Assembly: GCA_021812265.1 (NCBI GenBank)
Contig: JAKAOI010000032.1
Coordinates: forward strand, 1-11,257
Origin: Chloroflexota bacterium
GTDB lineage: Bacteria > Chloroflexota > Ktedonobacteria > Ktedonobacterales > JACDGC01
Reading direction: 5' to 3'
DNA length: 11,257 nt
The notes under the pieces were generated by a model. The model searched no databases, was not told the origin of the DNA, and saw only the letters and a list, made by a program, of their open reading frames with translations. Numbering within the stretch: the first letter of the stretch is position 1; each line of letters opens with the position of its first letter. Positions 1 through 7,136 of the stretch are shown one piece after another. Made by a program: the position numbers and the translations under genes.

Positions 1-222
1 TACGATCTTCTTATGCTGACTTTGGCGCTTTTGCATGGCATGAATGGTATGCGTGTTATCGTGATAGATTATATTCGCGGCAAAGGCTGGCGCCTTGCGT
101 GGATGTCTTTTTTAGGTATCACTACACTGGCGTTTTGGCTGATGGGCACAATAACCATTATTGCGTTTAACCCTAATCAATCAACATATGCTGCATTTTT
201 TGGGGCGTTATTCCATCATTAA
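1..222 (+). CDS. sdhD: Succinate dehydrogenase membrane anchor subunit SdhD, 3' part (partial at left edge)
   Basis: This is the C-terminal 73 residues of a small membrane protein; the frame is open to the left edge, so the start lies outside the window. The sequence shows HGMNGMRVIVIDY. Its His (partial residue 12, codon 34-36) is followed at +11/+12 by Asp-Tyr, the same spacing as the haem b ligand His71 and quinone-site Asp82-Tyr83 of E. coli SdhD. Two hydrophobic membrane segments are visible, one before the His and one around partial residues 30-55. The protein would anchor SdhA/SdhB to the cytoplasmic membrane and pass electrons to quinone. SdhA follows after a 108-bp gap, the usual order for this complex. 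An alternative name is SdhC if the operon has a single fused anchor, but the Asp-Tyr motif favours SdhD. Confidence 0.85.
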   Translation, partial: YDLLMLTLALLHGMNGMRVIVIDYIRGKGWRLAWMSFLGITTLAFWLMGTITIIAFNPNQSTYAAFFGALFHH

Positions 223-316
223 TATTGCTGCATAGCAGGATTGTTGTTTCGTATTGAGCTTTTTGCAAAGCCCAGCCTTGTATTATGCTGTGTTTGCTCT
301 GCAAAAGCGAACACTT

Positions 317-322
317 TAGGAG
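317..322 (+). promoter_or_regulatory. Ribosome binding site that fixes the sdhA start
   Basis: TAGGAG lies 8 nt before ATG 331. The reading frame stays open upstream to a TTG at 241, but that start has no comparable purine tract and would add 30 residues unlike SdhA. The conserved FAD-binding strand begins at residue 6 after ATG 331, as expected for the family. Confidence 0.8.
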
Positions 323-330
323 ATGAAAAT

Positions 331-2067
331 ATGCCATACCACAAGTTCGATGTTGTAATTGTTGGCTCCGGTGGCGCAGGGTTAATGGCGGCTATGCAGT
401 TATCACATAAATACAGTGTCGCTGTTGTTTCTAAACTATACCCCACACGCTCTCACACCGGCGCCGCGCAAGGCGGTGTTGCCGCTGCATTGGGCAACCA
501 AGAAGAAGATCATTGGCAATGGCACATGTTCGATACGGTAAAAGGCGGCGACTACCTCGTTGACCAAGACGCCGCAGAAGTTCTGGCCCGTGAGGCTATC
601 GACGCCATTTATGATCTGGAGCATTGGGGGCTGCCGTTCAACCGCACAGCAGACGGCAAAATTGACCAGCGCAGATTCGGCGGCCATACCCGCAATTTCG
701 GCGAAGGCCCCGTTATGCGGTCCTGCTATGCGGCCGACCGCACAGGACACATGATTTTGCAGACAATGTTTCAACAGTCTGTGAAAAACCAAGTGCAATT
801 TTTTAATGAATTTCTCGCAACCGATCTCATCATTACAGGGGGACGCGCCTCCGGAGTCGTTGCCTATAGCATTCGCGATGGCGATGTGCATACGTTCAGC
901 GCAAAAGCTGTTGTTTTTGCCACCGGCGGCTACGGCCGGGCATGGCGCATTACCAGCAACGCGCTCGCCTGCACCGGCGACGGCATGTCGATTGCGTACC
1001 GCAGTGGCATTCCGCTGGAAGATATGGAGTTTTACCAGTTTCATCCCACCGGCATTTATCATGTGGGAGTTCTGCTTTCCGAAGCGGCGCGCGGTGAAGG
1101 CGCATACCTGCTGAACAACGAAGGCGAACGATTTATGATGCGCTATACACCATCTCTGCAAGAATTGGCCCCGCGCGATATCGTTTCCCGAAGTATTGTA
1201 CAGGAAATTCGCGAAGGCCGCGGTATCGATGGCCAAGATTATGTGTATTTAGACATCCGCCATCTCGGCGCCGAGAAAATTCGCGAAAAACTGCCCGATA
1301 TTACCGATTTTGCCCGCACCTATCTGCGTATCGAGCCAATTACTGATCCGGTGCCAATTCAACCGACGGCCCATTACGCTATGGGCGGCATTCCCACTAA
1401 TATTGACGGCCAAGTTATTTTAGATGAGAAAAATACTCCGTTACCCGGATTTTACGCCGCCGGTGAGGCCGCTTGCGTTTCGGTGCACGGCGCCAATCGC
1501 CTTGGCACCAATTCATTGGTAGATCTCATCGTGTTTGGTCGCAGAGCCGGTAAACATATTGCCAAAATGCTGGATAGCGGCGAACTGGATTACGCCGAAT
1601 TACCCGCAAACGCCGATGAACGCACAAAACAGATGATTTCGCGCATCCGCGCCGGCTCCGGCGAACACGCCGAAACCATCCGCGAAGAAATGCGCGATGT
1701 GATGACTGAAATGTGCGGCGTAATGCGCACCGAAGATAAATTGCAGCAGTGCGGAGCAAAAATTGCCGAGCTGCAAGCGCGCTATCAAAATATCTCTATT
1801 ATGGATAAGTCTTCTTCCTTTAATACTGAGATGATGGAAGCGATTGAGCTTGGATATGTTCTAGACTGCGCTGAAGCAACTGTAGAAAGCGCTGCAGCGC
1901 GTAAAGAAAGCCGCGGCGGCCACTTCCGTGAAGATTATCCCACAAGGGATGATAAGCAGTTCTTATCACACACGCTGGCCTATCGCAAAGATGACGGCGG
2001 GGTAAAAGAACTGCGATATAAGCCGGTTGTTATAACCGAGTTTCAACCCAAAGAACGCAAATATTAA
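331..2067 (+). CDS. sdhA: Succinate dehydrogenase flavoprotein subunit SdhA
   Basis: The 578-residue catalytic subunit of complex II oxidises succinate to fumarate and passes electrons via FAD to SdhB (TCA cycle and respiratory chain). The N-terminal dinucleotide motif [10 protein letters not shown] starts at residue 12. SHTGAAQGG holds His42, matching the covalently flavinylated His45 of E. coli. Active-site equivalents are all present: His238 in FHPTG, Arg282 in PRDIV (44 residues later, as in E. coli 242/286), His348 in AHYAMGG and Arg390 in GANRLGTNS. The C-terminus ends in the family-typical PKERKY. Length is close to the 588 residues of the E. coli protein, so the gene looks intact. It follows sdhD and precedes sdhB by 20 bp, within one operon whose promoter is outside the window. 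Fumarate reductase is the alternative, but the SdhD context and the PKERKY end favour SDH. Confidence 0.97.
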   Translation: MPYHKFDVVIVGSGGAGLMAAMQLSHKYSVAVVSKLYPTRSHTGAAQGGVAAALGNQEEDHWQWHMFDTVKGGDYLVDQDAAEVLAREAIDAIYDLEHWGLPFNRTADGKIDQRRFGGHTRNFGEGPVMRSCYAADRTGHMILQTMFQQSVKNQVQFFNEFLATDLIITGGRASGVVAYSIRDGDVHTFSAKAVVFATGGYGRAWRITSNALACTGDGMSIAYRSGIPLEDMEFYQFHPTGIYHVGVLLSEAARGEGAYLLNNEGERFMMRYTPSLQELAPRDIVSRSIVQEIREGRGIDGQDYVYLDIRHLGAEKIREKLPDITDFARTYLRIEPITDPVPIQPTAHYAMGGIPTNIDGQVILDEKNTPLPGFYAAGEAACVSVHGANRLGTNSLVDLIVFGRRAGKHIAKMLDSGELDYAELPANADERTKQMISRIRAGSGEHAETIREEMRDVMTEMCGVMRTEDKLQQCGAKIAELQARYQNISIMDKSSSFNTEMMEAIELGYVLDCAEATVESAAARKESRGGHFREDYPTRDDKQFLSHTLAYRKDDGGVKELRYKPVVITEFQPKERKY

Positions 2068-2087
2068 TTGAGGGGAGCAACACATTT

Positions 2088-2843
2088 ATGACAACTACTT
2101 CAGCGCCAAAAGTTCAAAATGCCCGCGCAAATATGGTGAAACTTACCGTGCGCGTGAAGCGCGGCGCTCCCGGCGCTGCTTCACATTGGCAGGAATATAA
2201 GGTTGAGGCAAGCCCTCTTGATAGATTTGTGGATGTATTAAACCATATTAAATGGACTCAGGATGGCACACTAACTTTTCGCCGTTCGTGCCTGCATGGG
2301 GTTTGCGGCTCCGACGCAATGCGCATCAACGGCCGGAACCAGCTGGCTTGCAAAACACTCGTCGCAGATCTTGGCTACAAAATCAGCGCCGAGCCGATGT
2401 TAGGCTATCCGGTGATTCGTGATTTAGTTGTGGATATGGATCCGTTTTTTGGTAAATACGAAAAAGTGAAGCCATATCTCATCAATAATTCACCTGCGCC
2501 CGCAACCGAGCGGCTGCAAACTGCCGATCAACGAAAACGCTTTGACGCCGGCACTAAGTGTATTTTATGCGGCGCCTGCACCGGGTCTTGCCCTTCTATT
2601 TGGGCAAATCCCGAATGGGTTGGCCCCGCCGCTATTGTGAATGCGCATCGCTTTATTTTCGACAGCCGCGACGAAGGCGCCGCAGAGCGTTTGCAGATTT
2701 TAAGCGACCGCACCGGCGTATGGCGCTGCCGCACCATCTTTAATTGCGCCGATGTTTGCCCGCGTGAAATTCCGGTAACCGACCTGATTGAAGACGTGAA
2801 ACGCGCCATTATTTACGGTGAACCAGATATTCCCAATACCTAG
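2088..2843 (+). CDS. sdhB: Succinate dehydrogenase iron-sulfur subunit SdhB
   Basis: This 251-residue electron-transfer subunit carries three iron-sulfur centres between SdhA flavin and membrane quinone. The [2Fe-2S] ligands are Cys68, Cys73, Asp76 and Cys88; Asp as third ligand is also seen in E. coli SdhB. The ferredoxin-like C-terminal domain has CILCGACTGSC (Cys158, 161, 164 for [4Fe-4S]; Cys168 for [3Fe-4S]) and a later set, Cys214 and Cys220 for [3Fe-4S] and Cys224 completing [4Fe-4S]. The ATG at 2088 is preceded by AGGGGAG at 2071-2077. The N-terminus has about 16 low-complexity residues before the first strand. The residue after Cys214 is Arg where E. coli has His207 near the quinone site. 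It is the last gene of the sdh operon; a terminator follows. Confidence 0.97.
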   Translation: MTTTSAPKVQNARANMVKLTVRVKRGAPGAASHWQEYKVEASPLDRFVDVLNHIKWTQDGTLTFRRSCLHGVCGSDAMRINGRNQLACKTLVADLGYKISAEPMLGYPVIRDLVVDMDPFFGKYEKVKPYLINNSPAPATERLQTADQRKRFDAGTKCILCGACTGSCPSIWANPEWVGPAAIVNAHRFIFDSRDEGAAERLQILSDRTGVWRCRTIFNCADVCPREIPVTDLIEDVKRAIIYGEPDIPNT

Positions 2844-2871
2844 TTGCAGGTTTTCAACAATGATATGTTTG

Positions 2872-2911
2872 GCGCCACAGGCAGCAGAGATTCGCTTCTT
2901 TCCTGTGGCGC
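2872..2911 (+). repeat. Perfect 10-bp inverted repeat after sdhB
   Basis: GCGCCACAGG (2872-2881) and CCTGTGGCGC (2902-2911) are exact reverse complements around a 20-nt loop. The element sits 28 bp after the sdhB stop and ends right where the terminator stem begins. It has no U-run of its own. It could protect the sdh mRNA 3' end from exonucleases or act together with the next hairpin; this role is inferred. Confidence 0.7.
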
Positions 2912-2940
2912 AGCTGGCGCGTAATTGCGTCAGCTTTTTT
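2912..2940 (+). terminator. Rho-independent terminator of the sdh operon
   Basis: AGCTGGCGC (2912-2920) pairs with GCGTCAGCT (2927-2935) over 9 bp with one G-U pair, closing a 6-nt loop, and is followed at once by a T run (2936-2940) and further T-rich sequence. It lies between sdhB and tgt, so tgt probably has its own promoter, although I see no convincing -35/-10 pair in the remaining 55 bp. Confidence 0.85.
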
Positions 2941-2995
2941 GTATTCTTTTACAGTTGTGCGTTTCCGCTTTGGACACTAGAAATGAGGTTTTTTC

Positions 2996-4213
2996 ATGGC
3001 CGGCCCCGCTTTAACATTTGCAATACAACAAACCGAATCGGCGGCGCGCGCGGGTGTTATCACTACTCCGCATGGCGTAATCACCACACCGATGTTTATG
3101 CCGGTTGGCACTTCAGCAACGGTGAAAGCTGTTGCCCCAGATGATTTAACCTCCCTTGGCGCGCAAATTATTCTCAGCAACACCTATCACTTGTTTTTGC
3201 GACCCGGTCCACAGATTATCGCAAATTTTGGCGGATTGCACGGCTTTATGAATTGGCAAGGGCCAATCATAACAGATTCCGGCGGCTTTCAGGTCTTCAG
3301 TCTTGGGCAAATGCGAAAAATAACCGGCGATAGCGTTATTTTCCGTTCGCACCTAGACGGCGCGCGCATCGAACTAAACCCCAAACGAGTAATGGAAATT
3401 GAAGCAATGCTGGGCGCCGATATTATTCTTCCCTTAGATGAATGCCCCCCGTTCCCTTGTGAAGAAACGGTAGCCCGCCGCGCCACCGAGCGAACACACC
3501 GCTGGGCAGAAATGGCGCTAAACGCTAAAGTTCGCAGCGATCAGGCTTTATTTGGTATTCCGCAGGGAGGCATGTTTGCGGAACTGCGCCACCACAGCGC
3601 GGAAACTATCGGCGCACTGCCGTTTGATGGCTTCAGCATCGGCGGATTATCTGTCGGTGAGCCGAAACCGGTGATGTGGGATATGCTGGACGCCACAATC
3701 AGCGGTTTGCCAAACGCTAAGCCGCGGCATTTATTGGGGGTTGGGTCTCCCGAAGATTTAGTGGAAGGTATTGCCCGCGGTGTAGATGTTTTTGATTGCG
3801 TTTTGCCAACTCGCGCCGCGCGCAATGGCGGCTTATATACCCGGAGCGGCCGTGTCAGCATTCGCACAGCCCGCTGGAAAGAGGAGCGCGGCCCGGTGGA
3901 TAGCTCTTGCGACTGCTGGACGTGCGCCAACTTCAGCGCCGGCTATTTAAATCATTTGGCGCGCGCCGAAGAGCTGCTCTTCTTCCGTTTAGCAAGTATT
4001 CATAATCTGCGGTTTTTAATTCGTTTGGTTACTGACGCGCGCGCGGCAATTGTAACCGGTAATTTTGCCGCTTGGCGCGCAGAATTTCACGCGGCGTATC
4101 GGCCGGCGTCTGCCGAAGCCAGCGCACAACAGCGCGAGAAATGGCGCGCTAAACATGGCGTTAACCCTGATATGGCGCATGAAAACATCCGCCAAGATGA
4201 CAAAAAATTATGA
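2996..4213 (+). CDS. tgt: Queuine/preQ1 tRNA-guanine transglycosylase
   Basis: Tgt swaps guanine 34 of GUN-anticodon tRNAs for the queuosine precursor preQ1. The 405-residue protein is a TIM barrel with a zinc site. Relative to the Zymomonas mobilis enzyme, the key residues are displaced by a near-constant offset: Asp94 in TDSGGFQ (general acid/base, Zm 102), Asp148 in PLDEC (Zm 156), Gln190 in GIPQGG (Zm 203), nucleophile Asp267 in FDCVLPTR (Zm 280), and zinc ligands Cys305, Cys307, Cys310 and His336 (Zm 318/320/323/349). The ATG at 2996 follows ATGAGG with good spacing. The protein runs about 30 residues beyond the usual bacterial end (about 375 residues), with an Ala/Gln/Lys-rich polar tail. 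GIPQGG has Pro where most bacterial enzymes have Val or Ile. No other queuosine gene is in view. It converges on the next, leftward gene. Confidence 0.96.
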   Translation: MAGPALTFAIQQTESAARAGVITTPHGVITTPMFMPVGTSATVKAVAPDDLTSLGAQIILSNTYHLFLRPGPQIIANFGGLHGFMNWQGPIITDSGGFQVFSLGQMRKITGDSVIFRSHLDGARIELNPKRVMEIEAMLGADIILPLDECPPFPCEETVARRATERTHRWAEMALNAKVRSDQALFGIPQGGMFAELRHHSAETIGALPFDGFSIGGLSVGEPKPVMWDMLDATISGLPNAKPRHLLGVGSPEDLVEGIARGVDVFDCVLPTRAARNGGLYTRSGRVSIRTARWKEERGPVDSSCDCWTCANFSAGYLNHLARAEELLFFRLASIHNLRFLIRLVTDARAAIVTGNFAAWRAEFHAAYRPASAEASAQQREKWRAKHGVNPDMAHENIRQDDKKL

Positions 4214-4250
4214 GTAAATTTCTATCAGGCTATGCTATAGCGCGTATTGC

Positions 4251-4844
4251 CTATCCATACGGATGCATATGAAAAACCACGTTGCCGCCGGTGTATATCG
4301 TATCGGTAATGGTAAAAAGCTGCTCCAGCCGATGCCGCTGCTCCGGCAGCCGCCGCGTTTTAAAAATATTTATTGCCGCAGATCCGCCGGGAACAAGGCG
4401 CTGAACAATATCACGCAAAAAATCTGTGCTGAAAGTTCCGTGCGCCATAGCGCCGCCGGTATACATATCGATGCAAATATAATCAAACGCCGTATCGCAG
4501 GTTTTAATCCACGCAAAGGCGTCGGCGACGACAACGGTAACATTCGGCAGACTGCGCAATCCAAACTCGTCCAACGCCAGCTGCGCCACCCGCGGATCTA
4601 TTTCTACAGCAGTGATGGCAATGGGGCCGCACAGTTGTATCAGCAAATGCGTTACCGCGCCGGCTCCGGCGCCCAAAATCAGCGCTTTCCATGGCTTGCG
4701 CCGCGGTGGCAGCAACGCATGCCAAACATCTCCGGCGCGAAGATCTTCTGCGGCAACCGACTGCACATAGCCATCCACAACCAAGGCGCGCCTCCCGTCA
4801 TTTTCGGTAACTATCAGGGTTGGTAAACGCTGTGAATCCGACAT
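4251..4844 (-). CDS. Small Rossmann-fold methyltransferase / spermidine-synthase-like protein
   Basis: The 197-residue protein has a class I SAM-binding Rossmann core: glycine motif LILGAGAGA (residues 55-63), acidic strand end VEIDP (Glu81), ADAF (Asp108), and FDYICIDMY (about 120-127). The order and spacing resemble the C-terminal domain of polyamine aminopropyltransferases, as does the short N-terminal part (DGYVQS). Two features argue against spermidine synthase proper. The GGGDG motif is GAGAG here, and the catalytic Asp segment after the IDMY strand reads TGGAMAHG rather than the usual D-x-T/S-D-P. It is also about 80 residues shorter than typical SpeE. The safest call is a SAM-dependent methyltransferase-like protein of the spermidine synthase superfamily with unknown substrate. 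It is the last gene of the leftward cluster, 37 bp after the MshC-like gene. Confidence 0.75.
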   Translation of the reverse strand: MSDSQRLPTLIVTENDGRRALVVDGYVQSVAAEDLRAGDVWHALLPPRRKPWKALILGAGAGAVTHLLIQLCGPIAITAVEIDPRVAQLALDEFGLRSLPNVTVVVADAFAWIKTCDTAFDYICIDMYTGGAMAHGTFSTDFLRDIVQRLVPGGSAAINIFKTRRLPEQRHRLEQLFTITDTIYTGGNVVFHMHPYG

Positions 4845-4881
4845 ATAAACAGATCAATCTCCATTTCAGCGCGTCTTTTCA

Positions 4882-6099
4882 CTATTGCAGCCCCAGCAGC
4901 GCGCTTGTCTCGCGAATGGCGCGCTGCGCTGCCGCGGCGTCATCTTCAGAAAGATCGCCTCGCAGCAGTTCTTCAGTAAACATTTGCAGCAAAGCTACCG
5001 CTTCCGGGGTATTCAGGTCTTCCTCCAGCGCAGCCATAAACTGCCGGCGGTACGCAACCGTTTTATCGGTAAATTTCAAATGATTTGTCGGCGCATGGCC
5101 GTTTACCGCGCGGTCAATCATATTGGCAATGCGCTGAGAGTCATCCATCTCATCATAAAAAAACTCCCATGGCTCGCGATAATGATGGCGCGCAAGCTCT
5201 ATACGCACAGCATTGGGTGTGTAGCGTTCCAGCAATTTGCCGACAATAACCAAGTTGCCAAGCGATTTACTCATTTTTTGACCATCGAGCGCAACCATAC
5301 CAATATGCATCCAAAACCGCACATATGGCCGCTGTCCCGTGGCGTTTTCGGTTTGCGCAATTTCGCTGCTGTGGTGCGGAAAAATTAAATCACAGCCACC
5401 GCCATGAATATCAATCTGCGGGCCGAGATATTTCGTCGCCATTGCCGAGCATTCAATGTGCCAACCCGGTCTGCCCTTGCCCCATGGACTATCCCACTCC
5501 GCGGGATCACCCTCACTGCTGCCGCGCCATAATAAAAAATCCAACGGATCGCGTTTGCGCGGATCGCCGCCGTTATTGCCGTTTTCGTTTGCGGTGTTCA
5601 GCAAATTATCATATCCATTTAATCCGGCCGCTGCCGCCAGCGCCGCATAATTTGGATCGCTTTTTACAGAAAAATAAATCCAGCCGTCGCTGATGTAAGC
5701 GTGGCCATTTTGCAGCAGCTTTGCTATCAGCTCGAACATCGCCGGAAGCTCTTCCGAAGCGCGCACAAAATGATCGGGCATAGTTACTTGAATGGATTGC
5801 ATTTCCCGCACAAAGCGATCGGTTTCCTGCTGAGCAAGTTCTTCCCATGAAATATTGCCAAGTTGTTCTGCTTTAGCAAACAGCGGATCGTCAATATCCG
5901 TAACATTTTCTACGAAAGTAACCTTCCAGCCCTTGCTGCGCATCAGGCGGATGAGAATATCAAAACTTGCAAAGGTAAAAGCGTGGCCTAAATGCGCAGT
6001 GTCATACGGTGTAACACCGCAAACATACAATTTTACCTCATTGCCGCTAACCGGCTCAAATAGCTCTATTTGCTGGGTCATAGTATCGAAAAGTCGCAT
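4882..6099 (-). CDS. MshC-like cysteine ligase (short cysteinyl-tRNA synthetase homologue)
   Basis: This is a 405-residue class I synthetase-like enzyme that activates cysteine with ATP. The sequence shows the HIGH-type motif HLGHA (36-40), NVTDIDDPLF (65-74), PGWHIEC (211-217) and KMSKS (275-279). Zinc ligands would be Cys27, Cys217 and His242. The protein ends just after the helical-bundle domain (LLGLQ) and lacks the anticodon-binding domain of the roughly 460-residue CysRS. Several residues match MshC, the mycothiol enzyme that joins Cys to glucosaminyl-inositol, rather than CysRS: His39 where CysRS has Asn (HIGNA), CGVTPYD, DDPLF instead of DDKI, and HHYR (305-308). Glu246 (PHHSSE), the fourth zinc ligand of CysRS, is kept although MshC has replaced it, so the protein has mixed character. 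RBS AGGAG lies 12 nt before the ATG. It is 39 bp downstream of tatD and probably cotranscribed. A true tRNA ligase cannot be excluded. Confidence 0.85.
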   Translation of the reverse strand: MRLFDTMTQQIELFEPVSGNEVKLYVCGVTPYDTAHLGHAFTFASFDILIRLMRSKGWKVTFVENVTDIDDPLFAKAEQLGNISWEELAQQETDRFVREMQSIQVTMPDHFVRASEELPAMFELIAKLLQNGHAYISDGWIYFSVKSDPNYAALAAAAGLNGYDNLLNTANENGNNGGDPRKRDPLDFLLWRGSSEGDPAEWDSPWGKGRPGWHIECSAMATKYLGPQIDIHGGGCDLIFPHHSSEIAQTENATGQRPYVRFWMHIGMVALDGQKMSKSLGNLVIVGKLLERYTPNAVRIELARHHYREPWEFFYDEMDDSQRIANMIDRAVNGHAPTNHLKFTDKTVAYRRQFMAALEEDLNTPEAVALLQMFTEELLRGDLSEDDAAAAQRAIRETSALLGLQ

Positions 6100-6138
6100 A
6101 TAAAAGCTGGTCTCCTAGGTGATAGCCGGAAGTTGCCG

Positions 6139-6918
6139 CTATGCGGCGGGTTCGGGCAAGCGGAATAATTTAGCTGCGTTTGCCGTAGTTATTGCGGCAA
6201 TTTCTTCAAGCGATACGCCGCGCAGTTCGGCAATTTTTTGGGCGACGCGGCGCACTTTAGCCGGCTCATTTCTATCTCTGCGCATTGGGTGCGGCGAAAG
6301 ATAAGGCGCGTCGGTTTCAATCAACATACGGTCTGCTGGAACCCATGCGGCAACATCAGCAAGAGTTGTATTTGCAGGGTAGGTAACAGGGCCGGCAAAG
6401 GAAATATACAAGCCAAGCGCCAAGGCTTCCTCGGCCATAGCTTCATCTCCAATAAAGCAATGCATAACCCCGCGCACAGCGCCATATGGCTGCAAGATAT
6501 CCATAATTTGCCGATGCGCTTCGCGGCTGTGAATAATAATCGGCATTGCCAGTTCTTTGGCAAGCGTAACTTGCGCGGTAAACGCCCGAATTTGATCATC
6601 CGCCGGGCTGAGGTTGCGATAAAAATCCAGCCCAATTTCCCCGATTGCCACTACCTGTGTGTTTTGCGCCAAGCGGCGCAATTCGTTGATAGACGCGGCA
6701 GAAAAGCCGGAAGTGTCGTGCGGATGCACACCAACTGCGGCAAAAATATGTTCGGGGCGCTGCTGGGCCAGCTCTATTGCCGCCACACTGGTGGGGATAT
6801 CGGTTCCCGGGCAAATCATACGCGCAACATCATGTTCCAGGGCATTGGCGATAACTTCTGCGCGATCTTTATTAAACTGGGGCATTTGAATATGTGTATG
6901 TGTGTCAGTGATGATCAC
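6139..6918 (-). CDS. tatD: TatD-family metal-dependent deoxyribonuclease
   Basis: TatD/YcfH-type hydrolases are TIM-barrel, two-metal 3'-5' nucleases linked to DNA repair and quality control; many members have no assigned substrate. The 259-residue protein has the complete metal set: His7 and His9 in DTHTHI, Glu94 in GEIGLDFY, His130 in IIIHSRE, His153 in GVMHCF and Asp203 in ETDAPYLSP. GVHPHD (63-68) is also family-typical. Length is standard (about 260). The start is GTG at 6918 (+ strand CAC at 6916-6918); an AAGGGA tract lies about 12 nt upstream, and the next strand IITDTHTH begins immediately, as in relatives. It is the first gene of a three-gene leftward cluster. TatD genes often neighbour metG; here the neighbour is instead a cysteine ligase of the same synthetase class. 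Confidence 0.94.
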   Translation of the reverse strand: MIITDTHTHIQMPQFNKDRAEVIANALEHDVARMICPGTDIPTSVAAIELAQQRPEHIFAAVGVHPHDTSGFSAASINELRRLAQNTQVVAIGEIGLDFYRNLSPADDQIRAFTAQVTLAKELAMPIIIHSREAHRQIMDILQPYGAVRGVMHCFIGDEAMAEEALALGLYISFAGPVTYPANTTLADVAAWVPADRMLIETDAPYLSPHPMRRDRNEPAKVRRVAQKIAELRGVSLEEIAAITTANAAKLFRLPEPAA

Positions 6919-6978
6919 CGCTTGTATATTTCCCTTATAATTTGTAATGAAATTAGAAAATTCGCCGATACTTTATTT

Positions 6979-6984
6979 ATTATA
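6979..6984 (-). promoter_or_regulatory. Candidate -10 element for the tatD cluster
   Basis: The minus strand reads TATAAT exactly. The best -35 candidate, TTGCTT (+ strand 7004-7009), is weak and 19 bp away, so recognition is uncertain. Transcription would start near 6972, giving a leader of about 55 nt before the GTG start of tatD. Confidence 0.45.
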
Positions 6985-7044
6985 GCGTCATGCGCAGGTA
7001 TTTAAGCAAATGCTCTTAGATGACGCCTATAAACGCCAAAGATG

Positions 7045-7053
7045 TGATACAAT
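7045..7053 (+). promoter_or_regulatory. Candidate extended -10 promoter upstream of the TPR gene
   Basis: TGATACAAT fits the extended -10 form TGn-TAnAAT. No good -35 hexamer lies 16-18 bp upstream, as is usual for extended -10 promoters. Transcription would start near 7060, giving either a 77-nt RNA ending at the U-run hairpin (7101-7136) or, on read-through, a leader of about 210 nt for the TPR and carbonic-anhydrase genes. Confidence 0.45.
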
Positions 7054-7100
7054 AGCAGAGATCTATTTTTCGGCATCGATACTTGGGGCTTTTGCTTCTG

Positions 7101-7136
7101 GGCCTGCGCAGTAACTTACAAAGCAGACCTTTTTTT
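7101..7136 (+). terminator. Intrinsic terminator or attenuator in the TPR-gene leader
   Basis: GGCCTGC (7101-7107) pairs with GCAGACC (7123-7129) with one internal mismatch, followed at once by seven T (7130-7136). The loop contains the small palindrome GTAACTTAC. TTTGCTT at 7091-7097 can instead pair with AAGCAGA at 7121-7127, which would disrupt the terminator arm, so a switch between two folds is possible. It lies 134 bp before the TPR start, where a terminator makes sense only for a small RNA or as an attenuator. Confidence 0.5.

Noticed and set aside
254..286. Internal promoter TTGAGC/TATTAT before sdhA
   Set aside because: The spacer is 21 bp and the hexamers are weak; sdhA is more simply read from the upstream operon promoter.
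241..330. Upstream TTG start adding 30 residues to SdhA
   Set aside because: No good RBS, the residues are unlike SdhA, and ATG 331 has TAGGAG 8 nt upstream and the correct N-terminus.
436..1236. 266-residue open frame antisense to sdhA
   Set aside because: A shadow of a highly conserved gene in moderately GC-rich DNA; no recognisable domain or RBS.
4227..4252. Imperfect hairpin between the convergent tgt and methyltransferase genes
   Set aside because: AGGC-ATGC against GTATTGCCT pairs with a mismatch and a wobble and has no U-run on either strand; too weak to call a terminator.
4263..4826. 187-residue open frame antisense to the methyltransferase-like gene
   Set aside because: The minus-strand frame has a clear Rossmann pattern; the plus-strand frame shows no domain.
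4845..4881. Frameshift or truncation of a full-length CysRS at its 3' end
   Set aside because: The protein ends at the natural domain boundary shared with MshC, and only 37 bp separate it from the next intact gene, so no degraded anticodon-binding domain is present.
6238..7005. 255-residue open frame antisense to tatD
   Set aside because: Mirrors the coding strand of a gene with complete TatD motifs; composition (many Cys, His, Asn, Arg) is that of a shadow frame.
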